The notes beneath the pieces were generated by a model. The model was not told the DNA's origin, did no database searches, and saw only the letters and a list, made by a program, of their open reading frames with translations. Source: Enhydrobacter aerosaccus (GTDB taxonomy: Bacteria > Pseudomonadota > Alphaproteobacteria > Reyranellales > Reyranellaceae). Taken from it: a stretch of 56,882 bases of DNA. The position numbers and the translations under genes were made by a program. The stretch covers positions 97,501 through 154,382 of the forward strand of contig NZ_FUWJ01000012.1 in NCBI RefSeq assembly GCF_900167455.1, in the 5' to 3' direction. Shown piece by piece: positions 40,889 to 49,914 of this stretch (positions are counted from its first letter, which is position 1; every line of letters begins with the position of its first letter).

Positions 40889-42024
40889 CGATGCGGACGC
40901 TTGCCCCTCGCACGGTGCGTGTCGATCTTGCCGGCCGCGGCTACGACATCGCCATCGGCCCCGGATTGATCGATCGCGTCGGCACGCTCGCGGCACCGCT
41001 TCTTGCAGCGCCGCGCGTGATCGTTGTCAGCGACGAAACGGTCGAGCCTCTCTATGGCCGCCGCGTTGCCGCCTCGTTCGAGAAGGCCGGCGTCAAGGTT
41101 GGCAGCGTTGTCGTGCCGGCCGGGGAAAGCAGCAAGGAATTCGGCGCCTTCGGCCGCCTGATGAACACGCTGCTCGATGCGCGGCCCGATCGCAAGACCA
41201 CGCTGGTCGCTCTCGGCGGCGGAGTCGTCGGCGATCTCACCGGCTTTGCCGCCGCGGTATTGCTGCGCGGCGTCGACTTCATCCAGGTGCCGACGACCCT
41301 GTTGGCCCAGGTCGATTCCTCCGTCGGCGGCAAAACCGGCATCAATACCCGGCACGGCAAGAACCTGATCGGCGCCTTCTACCAGCCCCGCCTGGTGGTG
41401 GCCGACACCGACGTCCTCGACACGCTGCCGCGGCGCGAACTGCTGGCCGGCTATGCCGAGGTGGCGAAGTACGGTCTGATCGACGATCCGGCTTTCTGGG
41501 ACTGGTGCGAAGCGAACGGTGCGGCGGTCCTCGCCGGCGATGCCGCCAAGCGCAGCTACGCCATCGAGCAGAGCTGCCGCGCCAAGGCGCGCATCGTCGC
41601 CGCCGACGAGCGCGAGACCACCGACCTGCGCGCGCTCCTGAACCTCGGCCATACGTTCGGCCATGCCCTCGAAGCTGAAACCGGCTTCGGGCCGGACCTG
41701 CTGCACGGAGAAGCGGTGGGCGCCGGCATGACGATGGCGTTCGACCTCTCTGCCAAGCTGGGCTTGTGCCCGGCCGCGGACGCCCGACGCGTGCGCGAGC
41801 ATCTCGGGGCGGTGGGGCTGCCGGTGCGGCTGCGCAGCATCGGCGGAAGCAACCGCCGAAACTGGGACGCCGACAAGCTCATCGAGCATATGCGCGGCGA
41901 CAAGAAGGCCGAAGCCGGCCGCCTCACCTTCGTTCTGGCTCGCGGCATCGGCAAGACCTTCGTGACCCGCGATATCGACGAGCCGGCAGTACGCGAGCTG
42001 CTCGACGCGGCCATCGCCGCCTGA
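40885..42024 (+). CDS. aroB: 3-dehydroquinate synthase
   Basis: Makes 3-dehydroquinate from DAHP, two steps before the AroK substrate. The 379-residue protein has the NAD-binding motif TTLVALGGGVVGDLTGFAA, the active-site LAQVDSSVGGKTGIN and zinc ligands in NLGHTFGHALE and LLHGEAVGAG. The start is the ATG overlapping the aroK stop. Confidence 0.97.
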   Translation: MTMRTLAPRTVRVDLAGRGYDIAIGPGLIDRVGTLAAPLLAAPRVIVVSDETVEPLYGRRVAASFEKAGVKVGSVVVPAGESSKEFGAFGRLMNTLLDARPDRKTTLVALGGGVVGDLTGFAAAVLLRGVDFIQVPTTLLAQVDSSVGGKTGINTRHGKNLIGAFYQPRLVVADTDVLDTLPRRELLAGYAEVAKYGLIDDPAFWDWCEANGAAVLAGDAAKRSYAIEQSCRAKARIVAADERETTDLRALLNLGHTFGHALEAETGFGPDLLHGEAVGAGMTMAFDLSAKLGLCPAADARRVREHLGAVGLPVRLRSIGGSNRRNWDADKLIEHMRGDKKAEAGRLTFVLARGIGKTFVTRDIDEPAVRELLDAAIAA

Positions 42025-42031
42025 CGAGACG

Positions 42032-43333
42032 ATGGACCACGAGATCGCCCTGCATCTTCCGCCGTGGCTCGCCGGCCCGCTCGTCGTGCTCTGCATCGCC
42101 CTCAGCGGCTACATGTCGGCGGCCGAGACGGCAGTGACCGGCGCGTCGCGCCCGCGCATGCATCGCCTCGCCCAGCAGGGCAACAAGCGGGCGACCCTGG
42201 TCAACCGGCTGCTCGATCGCAAGGATGAAGCGGTAAGCGCGGTGCTGCTGGGCAACAGCGTGCTGAACATCCTGTCCGCCTCGCTGACGACCGCGGTGCT
42301 CACAGAGCTCTTCGGAGCAGCGGGCGTGGTCTACGCCACGGGCATCATCGGCGTTCTGGTCGTGGTCTTCGCCGAGGTGATGCCGAAGACCTGGGCCCTG
42401 CTGCGGGCCGACCGGGTGGCCCTCACGCTGGCGCCGTCGATCCTCGTGACCCTGACGGTGCTCGGGCCGATGGCGCGGGGCTTCGCCTGGATATCCCGCA
42501 TCTTCCTTGCCCTGTTGCGGGTCCGCACGACGCCCGACGAGCAGGAGCATACGGAGTTGCTGCGCGGCGCCATCGAGATGCATGGCGCGGGACATGCCGA
42601 CGAAGACGCGCCGGAAGAAAAGGCGATGCTGCGCTCGGTGCTCGATCTCGGCGATCGCACGGTGAGCGACGTCATGGTCCATCGCGGCAGCGTGGTGCAG
42701 ATCGATGCCGACGAGCCGATCGAATCGATCGTGACGCAGGTGCTGGCCGCGCCCTATACGCGCTTGCCCGTCTATCGTGGCCAGTCCGACAATATCGTCG
42801 GGGTGGTGCACGCCAAGGATCTGTTCCGGGCGGTCAAGGCGGCTGGCGGTCCGGAGACCGTGCGCATCGCCGACGTCATGACGCCGCCCTGGTTCATTCC
42901 CGAATCGACGATCCTGTTCGACCAGCTGAAGGCCTTCCAGGCACGCCACGAGCATTTCGCCATCGTGGTCGACGAATACGGCGTCATGCTGGGCATCGTC
43001 ACCCTCGAGGACATCATCGAGGAGATCGTGGGCGACATCGAGGACGAGCACGACGCCATCAAGCGCGGCCTGGTGGAACGCGAGGATGGCAGCGTGCTCT
43101 GCCAGGGCAGCGCCCCGATCCGCGATCTCAATCGCGCGTTCGGCTGGCAACTGCCGGAGGATGTCGCCACGACCATCGCCGGGCTGGTCCTGTACGAGGC
43201 GCGGCGCATTCCGGAGGTCGGCCAGACCTATGCCTTCTATGGCTTCAGGTTCGAGATTTTGAAGCGCGAGGGCACGCGGATCGCCGAGTTGCGGATCGTG
43301 CCGCCGGCGGCCATACAAGCAGCCAATATCTGA
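42032..43333 (+). CDS. CNNM/CorC-family membrane protein (DUF21 plus CBS pair)
   Basis: The 433-residue protein has an N-terminal DUF21/CNNM membrane domain (four hydrophobic segments, about residues 1-140), two CBS domains (VSDVMVHRGSVVQIDADE onward) and a C-terminal CorC/HlyC-type transporter-associated domain. Members are linked to magnesium or cobalt export and were once called hemolysins. The gene starts 7 bases after aroB. A role in metal-ion homeostasis is inferred from the family. Confidence 0.9.
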   Translation: MDHEIALHLPPWLAGPLVVLCIALSGYMSAAETAVTGASRPRMHRLAQQGNKRATLVNRLLDRKDEAVSAVLLGNSVLNILSASLTTAVLTELFGAAGVVYATGIIGVLVVVFAEVMPKTWALLRADRVALTLAPSILVTLTVLGPMARGFAWISRIFLALLRVRTTPDEQEHTELLRGAIEMHGAGHADEDAPEEKAMLRSVLDLGDRTVSDVMVHRGSVVQIDADEPIESIVTQVLAAPYTRLPVYRGQSDNIVGVVHAKDLFRAVKAAGGPETVRIADVMTPPWFIPESTILFDQLKAFQARHEHFAIVVDEYGVMLGIVTLEDIIEEIVGDIEDEHDAIKRGLVEREDGSVLCQGSAPIRDLNRAFGWQLPEDVATTIAGLVLYEARRIPEVGQTYAFYGFRFEILKREGTRIAELRIVPPAAIQAANI

Positions 43334-43354
43334 GGATCAGCAAGAGGATTTGCC

Positions 43355-44008
43355 ATGCCGCTTTCGCCGCCGGTCGGGCGACAGCACCTGCATACGCGTC
43401 GGGTTACCTGCCAGGGCTTTTTCCGCGAGGACGGGCTCTGGGACATCGAAGGCCGCATCACCGACGAGAAGGCGTACGATCATCCCAACGAGTGGCGCGG
43501 CACGCTGAAGGCGGGCGACTATGTGCATGACATGTCGATCCGCCTCACCCTCGATCACAAGTTCACGATCGTCGATGTCGAGGCCGTGACCGACAAGTCG
43601 CCCTATCAGGTCTGCGGCAATATCACGCCCGATTTCAAGAAGCTGATCGGGCTCCGGATCGGCGGTGGGTTTCACCGCGAGGTCCGCGCGCGGCTTGGCG
43701 GCGTGCATGGCTGCACCCACATCGTCGAACTCCTCGGGCCCGTAGCGACGACGGCCTTCCAGACCGTGGCGTCGGGCAAGGCGCGCGAGCTCAATCGCCG
43801 GCATCGGGAGAAGAACGGCACGCTTCCGAAAGCGGAGACATCCCCGTCCGCCAAGCCGCCGCGCAAGCCCTATGTGATCGATACCTGCCACGCCTGGTCG
43901 TCGGAGGGCGACGTGGTGAAGCGCTGGGCGCCGCACTTCTATACGGGCCCCGATGCCGAGGCGGTTCGCACCGCCGCCGAAGGCAAGGAGATCGAACTGG
44001 ACGGTTGA
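43355..44008 (+). CDS. DUF2889 domain protein
   Basis: The 217-residue protein begins MPLSPPVGRQHLHTRRVTC and has the DUF2889 pattern, including FREDGLWDIEGRITDEKAY, the HDMSIRLTLD strand, and GCTHIVELLGPVATTAFQTV. The C-terminus has CHAWSSEGDVV. The family's function is unknown; no signal peptide or membrane segment. It follows the CNNM gene by 21 bases on the same strand. Confidence 0.87.
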   Translation: MPLSPPVGRQHLHTRRVTCQGFFREDGLWDIEGRITDEKAYDHPNEWRGTLKAGDYVHDMSIRLTLDHKFTIVDVEAVTDKSPYQVCGNITPDFKKLIGLRIGGGFHREVRARLGGVHGCTHIVELLGPVATTAFQTVASGKARELNRRHREKNGTLPKAETSPSAKPPRKPYVIDTCHAWSSEGDVVKRWAPHFYTGPDAEAVRTAAEGKEIELDG

Positions 44009-44056
44009 TCCCCAGGACCCGGATCGGGGGCGTTCACGGCGCGGACAGGCGTGGCG

Positions 44057-44338
44057 TCAGGCTTTCGTGTCTTCCTCGGGCGTGAGCGTCGTCAAGGCAA
44101 GCGCGTGCAGGCCGGCCGAGAACTCGTCCTTGAGCACAGCGTACACCAGGCGCTGCCGGGCCACGCGGCTCTGTCCGGCGAAGGCCGCCGACACGATCTC
44201 CACCCGAAAATGTGACTCGCCGCCTTCGCGATAGCCGGCATGCCCCCGATGCCGCGACGACTCGTCCTCGATGCTGAGGCGCATCGGCGCAAAATGCTGT
44301 CGAAGCTTGCTGTCAATCGCCGTCGCCATCATACCCAT
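44057..44338 (-). CDS. BolA-family protein
   Basis: A 93-residue protein with the BolA fold, including SIEDESSRHRGHAGYREGGE and FRVEIVSAAFAGQSRVARQR; the later HALALTTLTPEE is the typical end. BolA proteins bind monothiol glutaredoxins and influence iron-sulfur cluster handling and cell shape. The ATG at 44338 follows a GAGAGG ribosome site at about 10 bases; ATGs two and three codons later are alternatives. It is divergent from a DnaJ-like gene. Confidence 0.92.
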   Translation of the reverse strand: MGMMATAIDSKLRQHFAPMRLSIEDESSRHRGHAGYREGGESHFRVEIVSAAFAGQSRVARQRLVYAVLKDEFSAGLHALALTTLTPEEDTKA

Positions 44339-44389
44339 CTCGCCAACGCCTCTCTTGCCCGTCAAATCGCTCGCTCACATATTACCTCG

Positions 44390-44965
44390 ATGCCGAAACG
44401 GCGCACAAAACCCCTGACGGCCACCGATGCCGCAGCCCCGTTCCAGCGGGTCTGCGAAGCACCGGGCTGTCGACTGCAGGGCGAGTATCGCGCCCCCCGC
44501 TCCCGCGACCGGCTGAACGAGTATCGCTGGTTCTGCCTGGAGCATGTGCGCGACTACAACAAGAAATGGGACTACTTCGCGGGCCTTGACGCCGAGCAGA
44601 TCGAGCAACACATCCGCGCCGATACGACGTGGCGGCGGCCGGTATGGCCGCTCGGCACTCGCGGCGGCGGCGGCCCCCGGATCAACGACCCTTTCGGGTT
44701 GAGCGACGATGCCGGTCTCGGCGAACGCCCCGCCCCTCGTATGGATGGCAGCGAACAACTGACCCCGGCCGAACGCAGTGCGATCGAGGTGCTTGAACTT
44801 TCATGGCCGCTAACCCAGGCCGATGTGAAATCTCGTTACAAAGAACTGGTGAAACTGCACCATCCCGATGCCAATGGCGGCGCCCGGGAGGCAGAGGAAA
44901 AGCTGAAGGAAATCAACGCCGCCTATTCCACTCTGCGGGCGTGCGACCATCTTCCCGCAGACTGA
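44390..44965 (+). CDS. DnaJ (J-domain) protein, C-terminal J domain
   Basis: The 191-residue protein carries its J domain at the C-terminus (about residues 128-187) with the HPD motif in LVKLHHPDANGG, which stimulates DnaK. The N-terminal part has two conserved cysteines (CEAPGC) and a CLEH segment, perhaps a metal site, and no Gly/Phe or zinc-finger domain of full DnaJ. Related proteins in alphaproteobacteria are encoded next to bolA and cobS, as here. Client proteins are unknown. Confidence 0.9.
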   Translation: MPKRRTKPLTATDAAAPFQRVCEAPGCRLQGEYRAPRSRDRLNEYRWFCLEHVRDYNKKWDYFAGLDAEQIEQHIRADTTWRRPVWPLGTRGGGGPRINDPFGLSDDAGLGERPAPRMDGSEQLTPAERSAIEVLELSWPLTQADVKSRYKELVKLHHPDANGGAREAEEKLKEINAAYSTLRACDHLPAD

Positions 44966-45038
44966 CAGCCGGCGCGACGCAGACCTGCCAATTGGCCGCT
45001 TGCAGCGCACCATGGGGCCTGCGACTATTAACTTTAGG

Positions 45039-45065
45039 CCCGCAATCTGGCGGGTTTTGTTTTGT
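45039..45065 (+). terminator. Intrinsic terminator between dnaJ-like gene and cobS
   Basis: CCCGC (45039-45043), a 6-base loop and GCGGG (45050-45054), followed by TTTTGTTTTG. The stem is short but the T-rich tail is good. It lies directly before the cobS ribosome site (AGGA, 45067-45070), so cobST would need its own promoter or partial read-through. Confidence 0.55.
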
Positions 45066-45079
45066 TAGGAATTCGTGTG

Positions 45080-46084
45080 ATGGCTTCTACGACGACCGCC
45101 GCCCGTCCCAACATTTCGGGCATGCCGGACATCAAAGTTTCCGCTCGCCAGGTCTTCGGCATCGACACAGACATGGAAGTGCCCGCTTTCAGCACGGCCA
45201 CCGAACATGTGCCGGCCGTCGACGATGCTTACCTCTTCGACCATGACACCACGATGGCGATCCTCGCCGGTTTCGCCTTCAACCGACGCGTCATGGTTCA
45301 GGGTTACCACGGCACCGGCAAGTCGACCCACATCGAGCAGGTCGCAGCCCGGCTGAACTGGCCCTGCATCCGCATCAACCTCGACAGCCACATCAGCCGT
45401 ATCGACCTGATCGGCAAGGACGCGATCGTCCTCCGTGACGGCAAGCAGGTGACGGAGTTCCGCGAAGGCATCCTGCCCTGGGCGCTGCAGAACCCGACCG
45501 CCCTGGTGTTCGACGAATACGATGCCGGCCGCGCCGACGTCATGTTCGTGATCCAGCGCGTGCTCGAGGTCGAAGGCAAGCTGACCCTGCTGGACCAGAA
45601 CAAGGTCATTCATCCGCATCCGGCCTTCCGCCTGTTCGCCACGGCCAACACGGTCGGCCTGGGCGATACGACCGGCCTCTATCATGGCACGCAGCAGATC
45701 AATCAGGGCCAGATGGACCGCTGGTCGATCGTCACCACCCTGAACTATCTGCCGCACGACCAGGAAGTGAACATCGTCGCTGCCAAGGCGCCGCAGTACG
45801 ACAACGACGAAGGCCGCAAGATCATCTCGGCGATGGTCGCGCTTGCCGACCTCACCCGCGCCGGCTTCATCGCTGGCGATATCTCGACGGTGATGTCGCC
45901 GCGTACCGTGATCACCTGGGCCGAGAATGCGCGCATCTTCGGCGGCGACGTGGGCTTTGCCTTCCGTCTCACCTTCCTCAACAAGTGCGACGAGGTCGAG
46001 CGCAGCACGCTGGCCGAGTATTATCAGCGCTGCTTCGGCAAGGAATTGCCGAGCGGCAGCTCCAAGGGTGGCAAGCTGCATTAA
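45080..46084 (+). CDS. cobS: Cobaltochelatase subunit CobS (AAA+)
   Basis: CobS and CobT form the AAA+ chaperone complex that, with CobN, inserts cobalt into hydrogenobyrinate diamide in the aerobic cobalamin pathway. The 334-residue protein has Walker A GYHGTGKSTHIEQ, Walker B ALVFDEYDAGR and the arginine-finger segment. The ATG at 45080 follows AGGA at 9 bases; an ATG-like TTG upstream is not needed. cobT starts 9 bases downstream. cobN is not in this window. Confidence 0.96.
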   Translation: MASTTTAARPNISGMPDIKVSARQVFGIDTDMEVPAFSTATEHVPAVDDAYLFDHDTTMAILAGFAFNRRVMVQGYHGTGKSTHIEQVAARLNWPCIRINLDSHISRIDLIGKDAIVLRDGKQVTEFREGILPWALQNPTALVFDEYDAGRADVMFVIQRVLEVEGKLTLLDQNKVIHPHPAFRLFATANTVGLGDTTGLYHGTQQINQGQMDRWSIVTTLNYLPHDQEVNIVAAKAPQYDNDEGRKIISAMVALADLTRAGFIAGDISTVMSPRTVITWAENARIFGGDVGFAFRLTFLNKCDEVERSTLAEYYQRCFGKELPSGSSKGGKLH

Positions 46085-46093
46085 GGCGCCCCA

Positions 46094-47998
46094 ATGGCCA
46101 AAGACACGACTCCAATCGAGGAGTTCCGCCGGGTCACAGCGACCACGATGCGGGCGATCTCGCGCAAGGACGTGAACGTCTCGTTCGTGCCCGATGGCGG
46201 CTCGCTCCTGGGCCAGGAAGCCCGCATCACGGTACCGGCGCGGGACCTGCCCGTCGAAGACGTGAGCCGCGTGCGCGGCGAAGCGGATGCGATGGCGCTC
46301 AAGCTGCGCCATCACGATCGCAAGATGCATCTGCGCCGGGTTCCCCGTGGCGAGACCGCGCGGGCGATCTTCGAGGCGGTGGAGCAGGTTCGTGTCGAGG
46401 CGCTGGGCGCCCGCAAGATGGCGGGTGTGGCGGACAACCTGGCCGCCCTATGGCGCCAGCGCTCCGACCAGCGCGGCCACGCCCGTATCAAGAGCAAGGA
46501 AGACGCCCCGATCGCCGACGTGATCGGCCTGATCGCACGCGAGCAGCTGCTGGGTGCGTCGCCGCCGGAGTCGGCCAAGGCGATGGTCGATATGTGGCGC
46601 GCCGACGTCGAGGCCGCCGCCGGCCGTGATTTCCAGAAGCTCAAGGATTCGCTCGCCAACCAGGAGGCCTTTGCCAAGGCGGCGCGACAACTGATCCGCG
46701 ACCTCAAGCTGGGCGACGAATCGGCCGACCTCCAGGACGAGGACCAGGAAGAGTCGCAGGACCAGGACAACGCCGACGGCCAGTCCAACGAGACCGGCGA
46801 GGATCAAAGCGATTCGAGCGAGAGCCAGGGCTACGGCGCTCAAGGCGAGGAGAGCGAGGACGCCTCCGAGCAGGAAGACGCCTCCGAGACCGCCGCCGAT
46901 CAGGCCCAGACCGAGATGCAGATGGGCTCTGGCGACGAGGAGGAGCCGGGCCGCGCCGAGCGTCCGTGGCTGCCGCCGGGCGCGCTCAGCAACGAACCGC
47001 CGGGCCAGCAGTACCATCCCTATACGGTCAAGTTCGACGAGATCGTCGAGGCTGATCAGCTGTGCGACGCCGAGGAACTCGGACGGCTGCGCAATCACCT
47101 CGACCAGCAGCTCAGCCATCTGCAGGGCGTCATCGGCAAGCTCGCCAACCGCCTGCAGCGCCGCCTGATGGCGCAGCAGAACCGCTCGTGGGATTTCGAC
47201 CTCGACGAAGGCACGCTCGATGCGGCACGTCTCACGCGCGTCATCACCAATCCCATGCATGCCCTCTCCTTCAAGAAGGAGAAGGACACGAACTTCCGCG
47301 ATACGGTCGTGTCGCTGCTGATCGACAATTCAGGCTCCATGCGCGGCCGGCCCATCACGGTGGCAGCGATGAGCGCCGACATCCTTGCCCGCACGCTCGA
47401 GCGCTGCGGCGTGAAGGTCGAGATCCTGGGCTTCACGACCCGCGCCTGGAAGGGTGGCCAAAGCCGCGAGCAGTGGCTGGCCGCCGGCAAGCCGGCCAAT
47501 CCCGGCCGCCTCAACGATCTGCGGCACATCATCTACAAGCCGGCGGATGCGCCTTGGCGTCGGGCCCGCAAGAATCTCGGCCTGATGCTGCGCGAGGGCA
47601 TTCTCAAGGAGAATATCGACGGCGAGGCGCTGCTGTGGGCGCATAACCGCCTGCTGCCGCGGCCCGAAGAGCGCAAGATCATGATGGTGATCTCCGACGG
47701 CGCGCCGGTCGACGATTCGACGCTGTCGGTGAATCCCGGCAACTACCTCGAACGGCATCTACGCGACGTCATCGACTGGATCGAGACGCGCTCTCCGGTG
47801 GAGCTGATTGCCATCGGCATCGGCCACGACGTCACGCGCTACTATCGTCGCGCCGTGACCATCGTGGATGCCGATCAGCTCGGCGGCACCATGATGGAGC
47901 AGCTGGCCTCGTTGTTCGACGAAGAGGATACGCGGGACGTGCGGGCAGCTCATCAGGGCAGGCCTGGCAGCAAACCCGGCGGCCGACGGGCGGCCTGA
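46094..47998 (+). CDS. cobT: Cobaltochelatase subunit CobT (VWA domain)
   Basis: The 634-residue protein has an N-terminal region, a very acidic Asp/Glu/Gln-rich linker (about residues 220-285), and a C-terminal von Willebrand A domain with the MIDAS motif LLIDNSGSMRGRPI. CobT partners with CobS in cobalt insertion. The start is the ATG 9 bases after cobS, so the two are translated from one message. The ending (PGSKPGGRRAA) is basic. Confidence 0.95.
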   Translation: MAKDTTPIEEFRRVTATTMRAISRKDVNVSFVPDGGSLLGQEARITVPARDLPVEDVSRVRGEADAMALKLRHHDRKMHLRRVPRGETARAIFEAVEQVRVEALGARKMAGVADNLAALWRQRSDQRGHARIKSKEDAPIADVIGLIAREQLLGASPPESAKAMVDMWRADVEAAAGRDFQKLKDSLANQEAFAKAARQLIRDLKLGDESADLQDEDQEESQDQDNADGQSNETGEDQSDSSESQGYGAQGEESEDASEQEDASETAADQAQTEMQMGSGDEEEPGRAERPWLPPGALSNEPPGQQYHPYTVKFDEIVEADQLCDAEELGRLRNHLDQQLSHLQGVIGKLANRLQRRLMAQQNRSWDFDLDEGTLDAARLTRVITNPMHALSFKKEKDTNFRDTVVSLLIDNSGSMRGRPITVAAMSADILARTLERCGVKVEILGFTTRAWKGGQSREQWLAAGKPANPGRLNDLRHIIYKPADAPWRRARKNLGLMLREGILKENIDGEALLWAHNRLLPRPEERKIMMVISDGAPVDDSTLSVNPGNYLERHLRDVIDWIETRSPVELIAIGIGHDVTRYYRRAVTIVDADQLGGTMMEQLASLFDEEDTRDVRAAHQGRPGSKPGGRRAA

Positions 47999-48009
47999 CC
48001 GGACGCGCG

Positions 48010-49041
48010 GTGGCGACCACGAGGGGCAGCGCCTTCCGGCTGGTTGCCCGGCCCCTTGTCTTCTTCAGCCTCCTTCTCGCAGCGGCCTGCATCGCCACGC
48101 CGCCCTCGGCGCCTGTCGAGGCGCAGGTATTGCCGCTCGAGATCCACGCGCGGGCGGTCCCGTTCAAGCTCGACGAATCGGCCGCGCACCGGGTCGGCCG
48201 CCTCATCTGGCGCGGCGGCCTGGTGCTGACGGCGAACTCGGCCAATTTCGGCGGATGGTCCGATCTCTATGTGACGCCGGACGGCCGCCACCTCAGCTCC
48301 ATCTCCGACGTCGGCGGCTGGTTCACGGCCACCATCGACTACGACAAGGACGGCAATCTCGGTGGCCTGACGGACGCGCATATCGGCCCATTGCATGGGC
48401 TCGACGGCAAGCCGCTGGTCGCGAAGGCCTGGTCCGATTCGGAAGGCATGGCCCATCTGCGCGATGGCTCGTGGCTGGTATCCTTCGAGCGCCACCATCG
48501 GATCTGGCACTACCCCACGCTCGACGGCGTTCCGGTCCCGGTGGACGGCCCGGCGGAGATCGGGCGGCAGCCCGACAATGGCGGCATCGAGACCCTGACC
48601 GCGCTCGATGACGGCACGGTGATCGCGATCAGCGAGGAATATCGCGAACAACCCGGCAGCGTCGTGGGATGGATCGGCAAGCCGTCAGTGGGAGGCGGCT
48701 ATGCGTGGGAGAAGTTTCGGTACGCGACTGTGCCGGACTTCCATCCGACGGCGATCGTCCGCTTGCCGGATGGCGCCTTCGCCACGCTCGAACGCGCCTT
48801 CGATGTCGTGCGCGGCGTGCGCGTGCGGGTCATGCGTTTTGCCGCCAATCAGCTTCAGGCCGGCGCGACGGTACATCCGGAGGAGCTGGCGTTCCTCGCC
48901 TCACCTTATGCGGTCGACAATCTCGAAGGTATTTCCGCCGCCAGGGGACCTCGCGGCGAGACGCTGCTCTGGCTGATCTCGGACGACAACTTCAATCCGA
49001 TGCAGCAGAACCTGCTGCTGATGTTCGAACTGGCCCCATGA
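48010..49041 (+). CDS. Esterase-like (phytase-domain) secreted protein
   Basis: The 343-residue product has a signal peptide or lipoprotein signal (VFFSLLLAAACIA) and the beta-propeller esterase-like phytase domain: SDVGGWFTATIDYDKDGNL, then SEGMAHLRDGSWLVSFERHHRIW and DNGGIETLTALDDG. The exact reaction is unknown; the family is named for weak similarity to phytase. It starts at GTG 48010, 12 bases after cobT, so it may be in the same transcript, though a functional link with cobalamin is unsupported. A terminator overlaps its stop. Confidence 0.85.
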   Translation: MATTRGSAFRLVARPLVFFSLLLAAACIATPPSAPVEAQVLPLEIHARAVPFKLDESAAHRVGRLIWRGGLVLTANSANFGGWSDLYVTPDGRHLSSISDVGGWFTATIDYDKDGNLGGLTDAHIGPLHGLDGKPLVAKAWSDSEGMAHLRDGSWLVSFERHHRIWHYPTLDGVPVPVDGPAEIGRQPDNGGIETLTALDDGTVIAISEEYREQPGSVVGWIGKPSVGGGYAWEKFRYATVPDFHPTAIVRLPDGAFATLERAFDVVRGVRVRVMRFAANQLQAGATVHPEELAFLASPYAVDNLEGISAARGPRGETLLWLISDDNFNPMQQNLLLMFELAP

Positions 49042-49066
49042 AAAAGGCCGCTTACGCGGCCTTTTT
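49041..49066. terminator. Bidirectional terminator shared with the rpmB 3' end
   Basis: AAAAAGGCCGC (49041-49051), loop TTAC, GCGGCCTTTTT (49056-49066). The stem contains the last Lys-Ala codons of rpmB and its stop codon (TAA on the minus strand) is in the loop. On the plus strand it ends the phytase-like gene, on the minus strand rpmB; both strands have T-runs. Confidence 0.85.
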
Positions 49067-49357
49067 TGCGTCCTTCTTGGCCTTGGCCAAGGAAACCCGG
49101 CGCTTCAGGGTCAGCATCTCGGGGCTGAGCTTGCTGTTGTTGGTCCCGAGCAGATAGGCGTCGATACCGCCATTGTGCTCGATGGTCTTGATGCCGCGCG
49201 GCGTCAGCCGCAGGCGCACGGTATGACCCAGCGCGTCGGACAGGACCGAAGCGACCTGCAGGTTCGACATGAACCGGCGCTTGGACTTGTTGTTCGCGTG
49301 GCTCACATTGTGGCCGTACTGCACGGACTTGCCCGACAGGGCGCAACGACGAGGCAT
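49052..49357 (-). CDS. rpmB: 50S ribosomal protein L28
   Basis: The 101-residue protein begins MPRRCALSGKSVQYGHNVSHANNKSKRRF, of which the first part is the invariant L28 start, and is Arg/Lys-rich. The C-terminus ends AKKDAKKAA. The last codons form part of a terminator hairpin with the convergent gene. A T-run terminator for the YcgN gene lies just upstream. Confidence 0.97.
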   Translation of the reverse strand: MPRRCALSGKSVQYGHNVSHANNKSKRRFMSNLQVASVLSDALGHTVRLRLTPRGIKTIEHNGGIDAYLLGTNNSKLSPEMLTLKRRVSLAKAKKDAKKAA

Positions 49358-49371
49358 GACGGTTTCCGCTT

Positions 49372-49398
49372 AAAAAACGATCCCGCCAGAGGGCGGGA
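49372..49398 (-). terminator. Intrinsic terminator of the YcgN-family gene
   Basis: On the minus strand TCCCGCC-CTCT-GGCGGGA (49398-49381) is followed by TCGTTTTTT (to 49372). It lies between the YcgN-family stop and rpmB, so rpmB needs its own promoter in the short stretch after it. Confidence 0.8.
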
Positions 49399-49431
49399 AG
49401 GCCGGCTTTTTAAGGGCCTCGGGGCGGGTCG

Positions 49432-49914
49432 TCAAGCGAACCAATCCACGACTCTTTCGCTGATATCCTCGACCTGGTCCTCGGGGATGACCCGGCCCCG
49501 GGCGGAAATTCCCGCCTGATGCACGGTTTCCGGGTCGCCGGACAGCAGCGGATGCCACCAATAGAGGTCCTGTTTGAAGTGCACCAGGCGATAGGCACAA
49601 GTCTTGGGGAGCCAATCCATCTTGGCCACCACCTTTGGGGTCAGCTGGATGCAGTCCGGCACGATCTTCTTGCGGTTCTTGTAGTCCCGACAGCGTGCCG
49701 TCTTGGGATCGAGCAACCGGCAGCAGGTGTCGGTCTGCGCCAGTTCTCCGGTACCCTCGTATTCGAGCTTGTTGACGCAGCACATGCCGCAGCCGTCGCA
49801 CAGCGACTCCCACTCGGCCTTGGTCATCTGCGCCAGCGTCTTGCGCTTCCAGAATGGCTCTTCGACCGCCGCCGCAGCGCGGCGGGCCCTTCCGACGAAA
49901 GATTTATCGACCAT
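49432..49914 (-). CDS. YcgN/UPF0260 family cysteine-rich protein
   Basis: The 160-residue protein has a conserved cysteine pattern, LCDGCGMCCVNKLEYEGTGE, then CCRLLDPKTARCRDY, CIQLTP and LPKTCAYRL, typical of the YkgJ/UPF0153-UPF0260 Cys-cluster group; a metal or Fe-S site is likely. The function is not known. The ATG at 49914 lies 11 bases inside the end of meaB, so the two are translationally coupled. Confidence 0.9.
   Translation of the reverse strand: MVDKSFVGRARRAAAAVEEPFWKRKTLAQMTKAEWESLCDGCGMCCVNKLEYEGTGELAQTDTCCRLLDPKTARCRDYKNRKKIVPDCIQLTPKVVAKMDWLPKTCAYRLVHFKQDLYWWHPLLSGDPETVHQAGISARGRVIPEDQVEDISERVVDWFA

Noticed and set aside
44980..45065. Possible cobalamin riboswitch ahead of cobS (GACCTGCC resembles half of a B12 box, followed by a hairpin and T-run)
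   Set aside because: Only the 3' half of the box fits and the rest of the ~200-nt element would have to lie inside the dnaJ-like coding sequence; no conserved core was found.
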